A stretch of 10,618 nt of DNA from Desulfatibacillaceae bacterium (GCA_030018745.1 JASEHB010000044.1:1-10618), one strand, 5' to 3'; shown: positions 1 through 7,294, counted from the stretch's first letter. A program made the numbers and translations. The notes: generated by a model not told the origin, from the sequence alone.

Positions 1-7
1 GGATAGA

Positions 8-41
8 GGGGTGAAGGCATACTATTTGTATGCCAATCCCC
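8..41. repeat. Inverted repeat / possible hairpin in non-coding DNA
   Basis: A perfect 7-base inverted repeat, GGCATAC (16-22) and GTATGCC (28-34), flanks a 5-base TATTT loop. Outer GGGG (8-11) and CCCC (38-41) can pair across a small internal loop. No T-run follows, so it is not a classical intrinsic terminator; it could be an operator or the 3' structure of an upstream transcript. One short open frame (2-46) enters from the left and ends at a TAA inside this region, too short to assign as a gene tail. Confidence 0.4.
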
Positions 42-90
42 GATAACGCAGCCAGTGTGCAAATAGGGCGCGCCCGCAGGGTGAAAATTT

Positions 91-119
91 TTGCCGTTTG
101 AACACGGTTTTGCTTTAAA
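91..119 (+). promoter_or_regulatory. Candidate sigma70-type promoter for the flavin oxidoreductase gene
   Basis: TTGCCG (91-96) and TTTAAA (114-119) are separated by 17 bases, and TGC (111-113) sits where an extended -10 TGn would lie. This would give a leader of roughly 135 bases before the ATG at 261. The match is partial and the area is generally AT-rich, with further TATA-like stretches around 178-186, so this is only a candidate. The -10 lies inside a small palindrome, TGCTTT-AA-AAAGCA (111-124). Confidence 0.25.
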
Positions 120-247
120 AAGCAGACTGTATTTTTCAGCAAGGCCTAAAAAATGTACTTATTTGTCTGAAAACATTTTATATATTCTTCAACGGCGAAA
201 TTTTTCATGAATTATGTGGGTTAGGTACTGCCCCCAAGAGTCTTTAT

Positions 248-254
248 GGAGAAG
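248..254 (+). promoter_or_regulatory. Ribosome-binding site that decides the oxidoreductase start
   Basis: GGAGAAG lies 6 bases upstream of the ATG at 261. It overlaps an earlier in-frame ATG at 246, which itself has only a weak AAGAG (236-240) ahead of it. This favours translation from 261. Confidence 0.55.
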
Positions 255-260
255 CTCATC

Positions 261-1526
261 ATGGAACCAAACCAGAAGCCGGAGATTCTTTTTCGCCCGG
301 TTAAAATCGGAAATCTTGCAGTTGCCGGCAGGGTTTTTAAAACCGCCACAGCAGAGACAAGGGCCACACCGGACGGTTTTGTAAGCGATGAGGTTCTTGA
401 GTTTTACGAGCCAATCGCCCAGGCTGGAACGCCACTTATCATAACGGGCAACCTTTTTATTTCGCAGCAGGGCAAATCAACCTTCCGGCAGATTGGCGCA
501 GATGCCCCGGACAAGATACCCGGCCTGAAACAACTTGCAGATATGGTTCACCTGCACGGCGGAAAAATCTTCGGCCAGCTCAACCACTGCGGACGCCAGG
601 TACTCCCCCACACGCTAGGCATTGAGGCCGTATCCGCATCCAGAGTGCTGGACAAGGCTTTGGGAACCAGGCCCCGGCCAATGCAGGCAAGCGAGGTGGG
701 CCAGACAGCAAAAGACTACGGCGCGGCTGCCGCCATATGCAGGGAGGCCGGTTTTGACGGAGTGCAGATTCACGCAGGACACGGCTATCTCATCTGCCAG
801 TTCCTCACCCCTTACACCAACCGCCGCACCGATGCCTACGGAGGCTCCTTTGTCAAGAGGCTGCGCTTTCTGCTTGAGGTGTATTCCCAGGTGCGCGAGC
901 AGGCAGGGACGGACTTTCCGGTCATTGCCAAGCTCAATGGCGCAGACTATCTGCCGGGACGAAAAGGCCTTTCCAACAGGGAGCTTGTGGAAATCGCCCG
1001 CATTCTGGAGCAGGAGGGCCTAAACGGCCTGGAAGTGACAGTGGGCCACTACGAATCCGGCGGTCCCATGATAAGGGGCAGCTTTGCGCCGTTTTTCAGG
1101 GGACTCACAAAGGAAGGGCTTGTGGATTCCCTGCCCTGGCCCCGCAAAACAGGCATAAAAGTGGCCTGGCCCGCCCTGGCCCTTTTTTGCAACGCTCTCT
1201 GGCCCGCAAAGCAGGGCTTTAACTTAAGCTATGCCGACAACTTCAAAAAGCGCCTGTCCATTCCCATAATATGCGTAGGAGGGTTCCAGACAAAGGACGC
1301 CATGAGCCAAGCCATCAGTCAGAACCGCTGCGATGCTGTTTCTGTTGCCAGAGCAATGATTGCAGACCCCTGGCTTTACCGGCACCTTAAAGAAAATACC
1401 ACCGGCCCTGTGTGCAACTTCTGCAACGGCTGCATAGCAAGGGCCGGAAGTATGCCTGTGGACTGCTATGACCCGCGCATACGCAAACAAAAGGACGCCA
1501 TGCTGGCCGGGGCCGGGCAGAAATAA
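261..1526 (+). CDS. Old Yellow Enzyme-family NADH:flavin oxidoreductase with C-terminal Cys cluster
   Basis: This is a predicted cytoplasmic FMN-dependent TIM-barrel reductase of the OYE / 2,4-dienoyl-CoA reductase group, which reduces activated C=C bonds such as enones or enoates. Residue numbers count from the alternative ATG at 246 (426 residues); the preferred ATG at 261 gives 421. Visible motifs are the barrel start ILFRPVKIGNL (14-24), QLNHCGRQ (111-118), the family signature DGVQIHAGHGYL (171-182) with His176, His179 and Tyr181, then TNRRTDAYGG (191-200), and the phosphate-binding strand ICVGGF (342-347). Near the C-terminus Cys390, Cys393, Cys396 and Cys407 form C-x2-C-x2-C-x10-C. This resembles the 4Fe-4S ligand set of dienoyl-CoA reductase with slightly shorter spacing. 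The FAD/NAD(P)-binding domains found in the roughly 670-residue dienoyl-CoA reductases are absent, so an external electron donor would be needed. Residues about 275-335 look long for the family. The substrate cannot be named. The gene converges on the exporter gene. Confidence 0.9.
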   Translation: MEPNQKPEILFRPVKIGNLAVAGRVFKTATAETRATPDGFVSDEVLEFYEPIAQAGTPLIITGNLFISQQGKSTFRQIGADAPDKIPGLKQLADMVHLHGGKIFGQLNHCGRQVLPHTLGIEAVSASRVLDKALGTRPRPMQASEVGQTAKDYGAAAAICREAGFDGVQIHAGHGYLICQFLTPYTNRRTDAYGGSFVKRLRFLLEVYSQVREQAGTDFPVIAKLNGADYLPGRKGLSNRELVEIARILEQEGLNGLEVTVGHYESGGPMIRGSFAPFFRGLTKEGLVDSLPWPRKTGIKVAWPALALFCNALWPAKQGFNLSYADNFKKRLSIPIICVGGFQTKDAMSQAISQNRCDAVSVARAMIADPWLYRHLKENTTGPVCNFCNGCIARAGSMPVDCYDPRIRKQKDAMLAGAGQK

Positions 1527-1566
1527 GGGCAGGCTTATGCAATTGGCCTTGCAATTTCGTCTGTTC

Positions 1567-3987
1567 TTATTGGCCCCTTTCCGGGCCAAATGGCTTTGTG
1601 AGCACAAAGAGGGCGGGCAGCAGGAAAAAGTCGGCAAAAAGGGCCACGGTTATGGCTCCGGCCACAAGCAGGCCAAAATGCACAAGGCTGTCCATGACCG
1701 AAAAAACCGTAACCGAAAAACCCATAACCAGCACCGCGGTTGTTATAAAGAGCGCCCTGCCCACATCCCGCAGGGTTCCATGAAGGGCCTCCTGATAAGT
1801 TCCGTAAATATCAAACTCGTGCCGGAAGCGAGTCACGGTATGAACACAGTCATCCACAGCAATGCCAATGGCAACGCAGGCGATCAGAAGCTTCACATAG
1901 TCCAGGCTTATGCCCGCCCATCCCATTGCGCCAAGCACAACCACAATGGGCGCAAGGTTGGGAATCATGGCGATGATTCCCGTGCGGACTGACTGGAAAA
2001 CCACACACATCATGATGGTGATGACAATAAAAGCCAGGGCAAAACCCCTTATCTGGCTTTGAACAATGTACTCCAGAAGCTGCACCCAAAGAGCACCCAT
2101 GCCGGTTATGGATATGCCCATCCCAGGCGGCGGGTTTTGGGCCAGCCAGACATCCAATTGCTCTATGGCCCTTTTGAAATAGCTTGTTTCCATAAGCTTG
2201 CAGCGCACTTCCATGCTGGCCCTGGTCTGGTCCGGCGTGAGAAATGTGCCTATTTCATCGCCTCCCGACATTTCGTAAAGAAGTATGTACTGGGCCGCCA
2301 GAGCGCGGGAATCCGGCAGAATATACCAGTTGTCATCCTCGTCATGGAATGAGCGGTTTATGTCCTTTAGAAGGTCCGTAACCGAATTGACCTTCATCAC
2401 AACAGAATCCTGTTTCTCAACTTCACCCGCAAACCTGTCTATAAAGGCAAGCTGTTCGGGTTCGATAATTCCGCCCGGTTCATGGGCCTCAAATACATAG
2501 CTGAAGCTTCCTGCTCCTCCCATGACATTGTCCGTATGCTCTGTGACAATGCGGATGGGCAGCTCTTGTGAAAACTCGTTCAAAAAATTGGAATCAACCG
2601 TCAGGCGGGTCATGCCCGCCAGCCCAAAAATAAAGATTGCCGACCACAGGCCCACCAGCAGCCAGGGCCTTTTCACATTGATGAGGGCTATCCATCTGGC
2701 AGCCCCCAGAAACACCTTGCCGCCCCTGGCTTTTTTTACTCCCTGCTTGATGTCCCTTTTTGAAGGCTCGCTCTTTCCAAACGAGAGAAGCACCACAAGA
2801 AAAGTTATGGTCAAAAGAAAGGCGCAGGCCACTCCCACTGCGCTGTAAACTGCAAAATGGCTGATTGCCTTTATGGGCGAAATGCTCATGGAGGCAAAAC
2901 CCGCCATGGTTGTTGTGCTTGTAAAAAGGCAGGGCAGGCCCACAAGATACATGGCGCGGGCCAAAGCCGCCCGGCGCTCGCCGGTTTGCAGATGAAAAAC
3001 CTTGAATTCGGAATAAAAATGCACTGCATCCGCCACCCCAACAGCCACCATGAGGGCAGGAAGTATGGTGAACATAAGGTCAAAGTTCCAGCCCATAAGC
3101 CCCACAAAGCCCGTGACCAGAAGAATTGCCAGAAAAACCACCGCCAGAGGGCCGATAACTCCCATGGGCCGTCCAAAGAAAACCACAAGGGCCGCCCCTA
3201 TTATAAGAAATGCGATGATGCCAAGCTTGGCGCTTTCGGTCTGGGCAATGACATTGTAATTGGCGTTAAGGGCCACATCTGCGGTGTGGTAAAAAACAAG
3301 GTCAGCATATTGGGGGCGGGCAAGGATTTCCTCTATTTTGTTGAAGGTGGCCTGGGGATACAGGTTGTTCAAGGAATAGCCCTTGTCAGGATCAACCTTT
3401 AGCATTTCCGGCGGGTCAATGCTGGCAAGCAACATCTCAAGAACTATTGCACCGTAACTCCCGTCCCTGCTCACAAGGGCATTGACAAGCAACGGCTTTG
3501 AAAGGAGTTTTTTCCTGAACTCCAGAAGCTCGTCCTGGGTTAGGGGAAGCTCATCTTCAATTTTGTATATAATCAACTCGCCGGGAGCGCCCTCAATCAG
3601 CTCCGCATTGGCAGGAGAAAGCGCCCTGTCCACAAAAGGCACCTCGCGCTCCAAAGCCCTTGTCAGCTCTGCTATCCGCTCCATCACAGAAATATCAAAG
3701 GGGCCATGCTCATATTTGGGGGCTGCATACAGAATGTAGGCAATCTCGTCCGAGCCAAAATCCTCCCGAAACTGCAAAAAATTCTGATAAAGAGGATCCT
3801 CCCGGTCAAAGTAGGCTTCAAAGCTGTTGTCAAACCGCACACCAGCAGCAAAAACCACAGCTATTACAAGCACTGCCAGGCACAATCCAAGAACCAGCAG
3901 GCGGTTGTCATAGCAACGAAGGGCTACCCCTTCAAAGAATCTGCTTACCAATTCCACAAAAGAGCGGTGACCGTTATTGTTATGCAC
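1567..3987 (-). CDS. RND-superfamily (MMPL/HpnN-like) exporter
   Basis: This is a predicted inner-membrane transporter of 806 residues with the duplicated RND layout. TM1 is at about 29-50, then a periplasmic domain (about 51-252), five helices (about 254-402) with a GVADAVHF motif at 317-324, then TM7 (about 440-458), a second periplasmic domain (about 460-645) and five more helices (about 648-797) with GIAVDDCVH at 708-716. Asp320 and Asp712/Asp713 sit at the TM4/TM10 positions used for proton coupling in RND proteins. The arrangement resembles the MMPL / 'predicted exporter' group, which includes hopanoid and other lipid exporters, rather than AcrB-type drug pumps. No adaptor or outer-membrane partner is nearby. 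The start is set at a GTG preceded by AAAAGGA. An ATG further upstream (4071) would add 28 residues that look non-coding and has no good ribosome site. The cargo is unknown; lipid or hydrophobic molecules are an inference from family. Confidence 0.9.
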   Translation of the reverse strand: MHNNNGHRSFVELVSRFFEGVALRCYDNRLLVLGLCLAVLVIAVVFAAGVRFDNSFEAYFDREDPLYQNFLQFREDFGSDEIAYILYAAPKYEHGPFDISVMERIAELTRALEREVPFVDRALSPANAELIEGAPGELIIYKIEDELPLTQDELLEFRKKLLSKPLLVNALVSRDGSYGAIVLEMLLASIDPPEMLKVDPDKGYSLNNLYPQATFNKIEEILARPQYADLVFYHTADVALNANYNVIAQTESAKLGIIAFLIIGAALVVFFGRPMGVIGPLAVVFLAILLVTGFVGLMGWNFDLMFTILPALMVAVGVADAVHFYSEFKVFHLQTGERRAALARAMYLVGLPCLFTSTTTMAGFASMSISPIKAISHFAVYSAVGVACAFLLTITFLVVLLSFGKSEPSKRDIKQGVKKARGGKVFLGAARWIALINVKRPWLLVGLWSAIFIFGLAGMTRLTVDSNFLNEFSQELPIRIVTEHTDNVMGGAGSFSYVFEAHEPGGIIEPEQLAFIDRFAGEVEKQDSVVMKVNSVTDLLKDINRSFHDEDDNWYILPDSRALAAQYILLYEMSGGDEIGTFLTPDQTRASMEVRCKLMETSYFKRAIEQLDVWLAQNPPPGMGISITGMGALWVQLLEYIVQSQIRGFALAFIVITIMMCVVFQSVRTGIIAMIPNLAPIVVVLGAMGWAGISLDYVKLLIACVAIGIAVDDCVHTVTRFRHEFDIYGTYQEALHGTLRDVGRALFITTAVLVMGFSVTVFSVMDSLVHFGLLVAGAITVALFADFFLLPALFVLTKPFGPERGQ
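1570..1589. terminator. Hairpin at the convergent gene junction
   Basis: TTGGCCC (1570-1576) and GGGCCAA (1583-1589) form a perfect 7-bp stem with a 6-base loop, beginning at the stop codon of the minus-strand exporter gene and 43 bases past the oxidoreductase stop. A weaker stem, TGCAA (1538-1542) with TTGCA (1549-1553), lies just before it and is followed by T-rich sequence on the + strand. Neither has a proper U-tract, so function as a bidirectional terminator is only plausible. Confidence 0.35.
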
Positions 3988-3993
3988 AGTGAT

Positions 3994-4000
3994 TCCTTTT
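3994..4000 (-). promoter_or_regulatory. Ribosome-binding site supporting the GTG start of the exporter
   Basis: On the minus strand AAAAGGA ends 6 bases before the GTG at 3987. Upstream of it the sequence is very AT-rich (about 4001-4030) and includes TATTATAAC, a possible -10 element, but I cannot find a convincing -35 at the right distance. Confidence 0.6.
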
Positions 4001-4151
4001 AATATAAAGATGTTATAATAGATAATTTTTTTGATTCCCCGCAGATTAGCACAAGGGCCGCTGCTGCTCAACCTGTTTGAAGTGGGTCGGCTCTGCCAAC
4101 CTGCTTCGTCAAGGCCAAAATAAGGATAGTTATCGCCGGACGGACAAACCG

Positions 4152-4167
4152 GCCCGGCTGCCCGGCT
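4152..4167 (+). repeat. Tandem 8-base direct repeat
   Basis: GCCCGGCT occurs twice in immediate succession (4152-4159 and 4160-4167) and is followed by TTTT. An upstream GCCGG (4135-4139) can also pair with CCGGC (4149-4153). The repeat may be chance or replication slippage; a paired regulator site is possible but unsupported. Confidence 0.5.
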
Positions 4168-4402
4168 TTTTCAACAGGGTCTGCATCCGGCTGAATATCG
4201 GAAATAGAGTTATTTGTGCCAGCATGGAGGGAAACGATTCTTCTTTTTGCCCTTAAAAAACAAACTAAATCTTGTAATCTTTTCATTTAAGTAGTAATCC
4301 AAAGTCCGGTAAAAGGATTTGGTGGTTTTTGCACGGTTTTCTTGAGCAAGAAGGGTCTTGATGCAGGTGAAGGACGGTTATTCAACAGTTGCCGACAGTC
4401 TT

Positions 4403-4427
4403 GCCAGGGGTTTGTGCCCCTTTTGGC
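4403..4427 (+). promoter_or_regulatory. Terminator-like hairpin in the kinase leader
   Basis: AGGGG (4406-4410) pairs with CCCCT (4417-4421) around a 6-base loop, and the 3' arm runs into TTTT (4421-4424). The outer GCCA/TGGC can pair if a T bulge is allowed. It could act as a weak terminator or attenuator ahead of the kinase operon, but the stem is short and the T-run has only four bases. Confidence 0.3.
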
Positions 4428-4471
4428 TTGACGCTTTGCGTTATTTGATGCAAACCGGTTCTGGTTCACAG

Positions 4472-4497
4472 GGCTGTTTTTTTCGGCAAAAACGGCC
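4472..4497 (+). promoter_or_regulatory. 10-bp hairpin in the kinase leader
   Basis: GGCTGTTTTT (4472-4481) pairs with AAAAACGGCC (4488-4497) with one G-T wobble around the loop TTCGGC. It ends 87 bases upstream of the kinase ATG. It is not followed by a T-run on either strand, so it is not an intrinsic terminator. Its role as an RNA structure or protein-binding site is inferred. Confidence 0.4.
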
Positions 4498-4527
4498 AAA
4501 AAATAATGCAAAGTCTTCGAGTCTTAT

Positions 4528-4552
4528 TGACCGGCAAAGCTTCTGCTGGTCA
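4528..4552 (+). promoter_or_regulatory. 9-bp hairpin just upstream of the kinase ribosome site
   Basis: TGACCGGCA (4528-4536) pairs with TGCTGGTCA (4544-4552) with one G-T wobble around a 7-base loop. It ends 21 bases before the AGGCAGG ribosome site (4574-4580). As RNA it could influence translation of the kinase; as DNA it is an imperfect dyad that could bind a regulator. Confidence 0.4.
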
Positions 4553-4584
4553 GGATAAAGATCTGGAATTCAAAGGCAGGCGCC

Positions 4585-6345
4585 ATGGATATAAAAAGTT
4601 ATCAGACCATAAGACGCGCCATTTTTACCATCATAATCCTTGTATCGCTCACCCCCCTCTTAACTCTCATTTCCGTAACAGCATTCGGATTTCACACAGC
4701 ATATCGCTCCAAGGTGATGGCTTACCTGGATCAACTTGTGGAAAAACACGCCCTTAACATTGACACCTTTCTTTTCGAAAAACTCGCCAACATAAGGGTT
4801 CTTGCCCTTTCCCACAGCATGGATGAGCTTTCGGACGCCGAACTTCTCAACCAGTTGCTGGCGTCCCTTCAGGAAGGGCACAACGATGTCTTCGTGGATC
4901 TTGGCCTGGTCAACGAACAGGGCATACAGGTTGCCTATGCAGGGCCGTTCAAATTGGGGCGCGCCGACTATTCCGATGCCATCTGGTTCAAGGAGGCCCT
5001 CCAGAACCGGGTTTATATTTCAGATGTTTTCATGGGGTTAAGAGGTCTGCCCCATTTTATTGTGGCTGTTAAAAAACGGGTGGGGGATGAGCGCTACATC
5101 CTGCGCAGCACCATTGATTTCGGGGCCTTCAACCGCCTTGTTGAAAACACCCGCATGGGCCAAACCGGCTTTGCCTTTATCATCAACAGGGATGCAGCCC
5201 TGCAAACCCATTCAAGAGAAGACATTTCCGCTTTTATTCACATGTTGGGCAAAAGGCTTTGGGGCCAGGAGCCAAACCAAGTAACCCCCGGCAATAATGA
5301 CGAGGATTCATGGGCCGCATTTGCTGCCCAGAGGGCGCTTGCCCAAAGGCCTGTTTATCATTTCACAGGCAAGAATGCAGTTACTGGCAAACCGGCAATC
5401 TTTGTAAACACCTTTTTAAAGAACAATGAATGGGCCCTTGTTTATGTGCAAGACAAGGCCGATGCCTTTGCCAGCCTTTATGCTGCCCGTAATTTGAGCC
5501 TGCTGGTTCTGCTCATTGGAGGCATTGCCATTGTTATTATGGCCTCCATCTTGTCCAAACGGGTGAGCGACCGAATCCGTACCATGGACCTGGAAAAGCA
5601 GATGATGAACGAAAAGGTTATCGAAGCTGGCAAGCTGGCATCTGTTGGAGAGCTTGCAGCGGGCATTGCCCACGAAATAAACAACCCCGTGGCCATAATG
5701 GTTGAGGAATCCGGCTGGATTGGGGATCTCCTTGAAGAAGATGAGTTCAAAAACACCGAAAATCTTGCTGAAATACGGCGTGCGTTGACACAAATTCAGA
5801 CCCAGGGATCCCGCTGCAAGGCCATAACTCACAAGCTGCTCTCCTTTGCCCGGAAGACAGACCCCATGGAAAGGGATGTGGATATCAACAGCCTCATAAT
5901 GGAGGTTGTTGAAATGTCCCGGCAGCAGGCTCGTTACGCCAATGTGCGCATCAACACCAATCTTTCAGATAATCTTTCACCTGTTACGGTGTCGCCTTCG
6001 GAAATGCAGCAGGTGCTTTTAAACCTCATAAACAATGCCCTGGATGCAATGGATAAAAAGGAAGGCGGCCTGTTGAGCATATCCACACGCATGGAAGAGG
6101 GCTTTGTGAAGGTGGATGTATCGGACACAGGATCAGGAATTCCGGATGCCAATCTCAAGCGCATTTTCGACCCATTTTTCACCACCAAGCCTGTGGGCAA
6201 GGGTACCGGGCTGGGGCTTTCCATTGTTCATGGCATAATGGAGAAAATGGGCGGCAAGATATCGGTCAACAGCGCAGTGGGCGTGGGTACGACTTTTCAT
6301 CTTTATTTGCCTGTAACCCCAAAGGGGACAGATGAAAGGCCATAA
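4585..6345 (+). CDS. Membrane sensor histidine kinase with double-Cache-like periplasmic domain
   Basis: This 586-residue protein is a predicted inner-membrane sensor kinase. TM1 is at about 12-36, a large extracytoplasmic region at about 37-300, and TM2 at about 303-323. The extracytoplasmic region has Cache-type features: YSDAIWF (129-135) and GQTGFAFIINRD (192-203) mark two successive sensor modules, as in dCache kinases such as DctB. The gap from TM2 to the phosphorylation helix is only about 25-30 residues, so there is no room for a HAMP domain. The HisKA domain carries GIAHEINNP with phospho-acceptor His363. The ATPase domain shows the N box NLINNALDAM (480-489), G1 DTGSGI (514-519), F box FDPFFTTKP (528-536) and G2 GTGLGLSI (540-547), so it looks catalytically complete. 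The ATG follows AGGCAGG at good spacing. It is the first gene of the transporter/signalling operon. The ligand is unknown; a small organic or inorganic anion is inferred from the Cache fold and the neighbouring transporter. Confidence 0.92.
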   Translation: MDIKSYQTIRRAIFTIIILVSLTPLLTLISVTAFGFHTAYRSKVMAYLDQLVEKHALNIDTFLFEKLANIRVLALSHSMDELSDAELLNQLLASLQEGHNDVFVDLGLVNEQGIQVAYAGPFKLGRADYSDAIWFKEALQNRVYISDVFMGLRGLPHFIVAVKKRVGDERYILRSTIDFGAFNRLVENTRMGQTGFAFIINRDAALQTHSREDISAFIHMLGKRLWGQEPNQVTPGNNDEDSWAAFAAQRALAQRPVYHFTGKNAVTGKPAIFVNTFLKNNEWALVYVQDKADAFASLYAARNLSLLVLLIGGIAIVIMASILSKRVSDRIRTMDLEKQMMNEKVIEAGKLASVGELAAGIAHEINNPVAIMVEESGWIGDLLEEDEFKNTENLAEIRRALTQIQTQGSRCKAITHKLLSFARKTDPMERDVDINSLIMEVVEMSRQQARYANVRINTNLSDNLSPVTVSPSEMQQVLLNLINNALDAMDKKEGGLLSISTRMEEGFVKVDVSDTGSGIPDANLKRIFDPFFTTKPVGKGTGLGLSIVHGIMEKMGGKISVNSAVGVGTTFHLYLPVTPKGTDERP

Positions 6346-6414
6346 GATAAGGCTGGCGGTGCAAAAGGCTTTTTTGTTCCGCAATGATGTCAGGGGAATG
6401 GAAGGAGAGCTGTC

Positions 6415-6846
6415 ATGAACCATATCAAGATACTGCTGGTGGATGACGAAGAAGGCTTTGTGCAGACCATGCAAAAACGGCTGGCAAAAAGAAACTTGAA
6501 CGCTGAAGCAGCATATTCCGGTGGAGAAGCCCTAGAACTTCTGCAAAAATCGCCTTCTGATGTTGTGATTCTGGATGTCAAGATGCCCGGCCTGGACGGC
6601 ATTGAAACTTTAAGGGAGATAAAGAAAGCTCATCCCCTGATTGAGGTCATAATGCTGACAGGCCATGCAACAGTGCAGTCTGCCATTGAAGGGATGAAGC
6701 TTGGGGCCTTTGATTATCTTATGAAGCCCTGCGACCTGGAAGAACTGGTGCAAAAGGTCAGGGATGCGGCGGGCAAGAAGGAAGCTCACGAGCAGAAAAT
6801 CATTGAGGCCAGGGCCAGGAACATAGCCCTGCGCCGGGGCGACTGA
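6415..6846 (+). CDS. Receiver-only response regulator with charged C-terminal tail (first)
   Basis: This 143-residue protein is a single CheY-like receiver. Acidic pocket VDDEE (9-13), phospho-acceptor Asp54 in ILDVKMPGLDG (52-62), Thr82 in LTGHA and Lys104 in YLMKP are all present, so it should accept phosphate. After about residue 117 an extra helix-like tail of 27 residues, rich in Lys, Glu, Ala and Arg (KKEAHEQKIIEARAR, 121-135) and ending in RRGD, replaces any output domain. The third receiver gene has a similar tail. AAGGAGAG (6402-6409) precedes the ATG. It lies 69 bases after the membrane kinase, its likely partner, and 8 bases before the next receiver. With no DNA-binding domain it must act through protein contacts or as a phosphate carrier. 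Confidence 0.92.
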   Translation: MNHIKILLVDDEEGFVQTMQKRLAKRNLNAEAAYSGGEALELLQKSPSDVVILDVKMPGLDGIETLREIKKAHPLIEVIMLTGHATVQSAIEGMKLGAFDYLMKPCDLEELVQKVRDAAGKKEAHEQKIIEARARNIALRRGD

Positions 6847-6854
6847 AAACAAAC

Positions 6855-7250
6855 ATGGAAGAGCAGGCCAGGCCCGAAAACAAAATCCGCGTTCTTTTGG
6901 TGGACGATGAAGAGGGCTTCGTGAATGTGGTAAAAAAGCGCATGAACCGGAGGGGCATGGATGTAACAACTGTCACTTCGGGTGGTGAAGCTGTTGCAGT
7001 GCTGCGGAAAAATGATTTTGACTGTGCTGTTGTGGATCTCAAGATGGAGGATATGGACGGCATAGAAGTTTTAAAGATTTTTAAAAAAATGGTCCCGGAA
7101 ATGCCTGTGCTCATACTCACCGGGCACGGCTCGGAAAAAGCCGCCCGCCAGGGGCTTACCCACGGGGCCTTTGACTACCTGACCAAACCTTGTGAGCTTC
7201 CCGACCTTCTGGAAAAAATCCGGGAGGCTGTAGCGCAGACGGCCCGGTAG
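6855..7250 (+). CDS. Receiver-only response regulator (second), atypical active-site loop
   Basis: This 131-residue protein is a single CheY-like receiver with VDDEE (16-20), phospho-acceptor Asp61, Thr89 in LTGHG and Lys111 in YLTKP. The loop after the phospho-acceptor reads DLKMEDMDG (61-69), where almost all receivers, including its three neighbours, have a Pro-Gly pair after the Met. The Glu-Asp here may alter phosphorylation rate or partner recognition. There is no C-terminal tail and no output domain. No strong ribosome site is seen before the ATG, and the 8-base gap to the preceding receiver suggests translational coupling. It is 44 bases before the transporter gene, so it might be specific to the transporter, but that is inference. 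The VDDEEGFV segment shared with the first receiver suggests an old duplication. Confidence 0.9.
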   Translation: MEEQARPENKIRVLLVDDEEGFVNVVKKRMNRRGMDVTTVTSGGEAVAVLRKNDFDCAVVDLKMEDMDGIEVLKIFKKMVPEMPVLILTGHGSEKAARQGLTHGAFDYLTKPCELPDLLEKIREAVAQTAR

Positions 7251-7294
7251 CCGGTGTCGGTGCGGATTGCAACCATTACCTGCGGAGAGATTCA

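Larger units (their letters stand above)
3988..4584. other. Divergent intergenic region, about 600 bases, no convincing gene
   Basis: This stretch lies between two divergently transcribed genes. Small open frames exist on the minus strand at 4068-4286 and 4287-4511 and on the plus strand at 4358-4558. They lack clear ribosome sites, show no recognisable family and have unconvincing composition. The exporter-proximal end is AT-rich and likely holds its promoter. The kinase-proximal half contains several inverted repeats, listed separately. A TTGACC (4527-4532) lacks a matching -10 at normal spacing, so no kinase promoter is called. Confidence 0.6.

Noticed and set aside
1468..1992. 174-residue plus-strand open frame running across the convergent junction
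   Set aside because: Overlaps the exporter gene antisense and gives a Lys/His/Asn-rich translation typical of a shadow frame.
3988..4071. Exporter start at the upstream ATG (4071), adding 28 residues
   Set aside because: The added part covers the AT-rich promoter-like region, and the GTG at 3987 has a much better ribosome site.
4141..4175. GC-rich stem followed by TTTTT as a plus-strand intrinsic terminator
   Set aside because: The stem is bulged, and no plus-strand gene ends upstream of it, so there is nothing to terminate.
4425..4439. Possible sigma54 promoter (TGGCTTG ... TTTGC) upstream of the kinase
   Set aside because: The GG and GC elements are 11 bases apart, not the required 10, and TGGCAC is not matched well.
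4068..4511. Two abutting minus-strand open frames (72 and 74 residues) in the divergent region
   Set aside because: No ribosome sites, no family resemblance, low-information composition; they overlap the inverted repeats of the leader.
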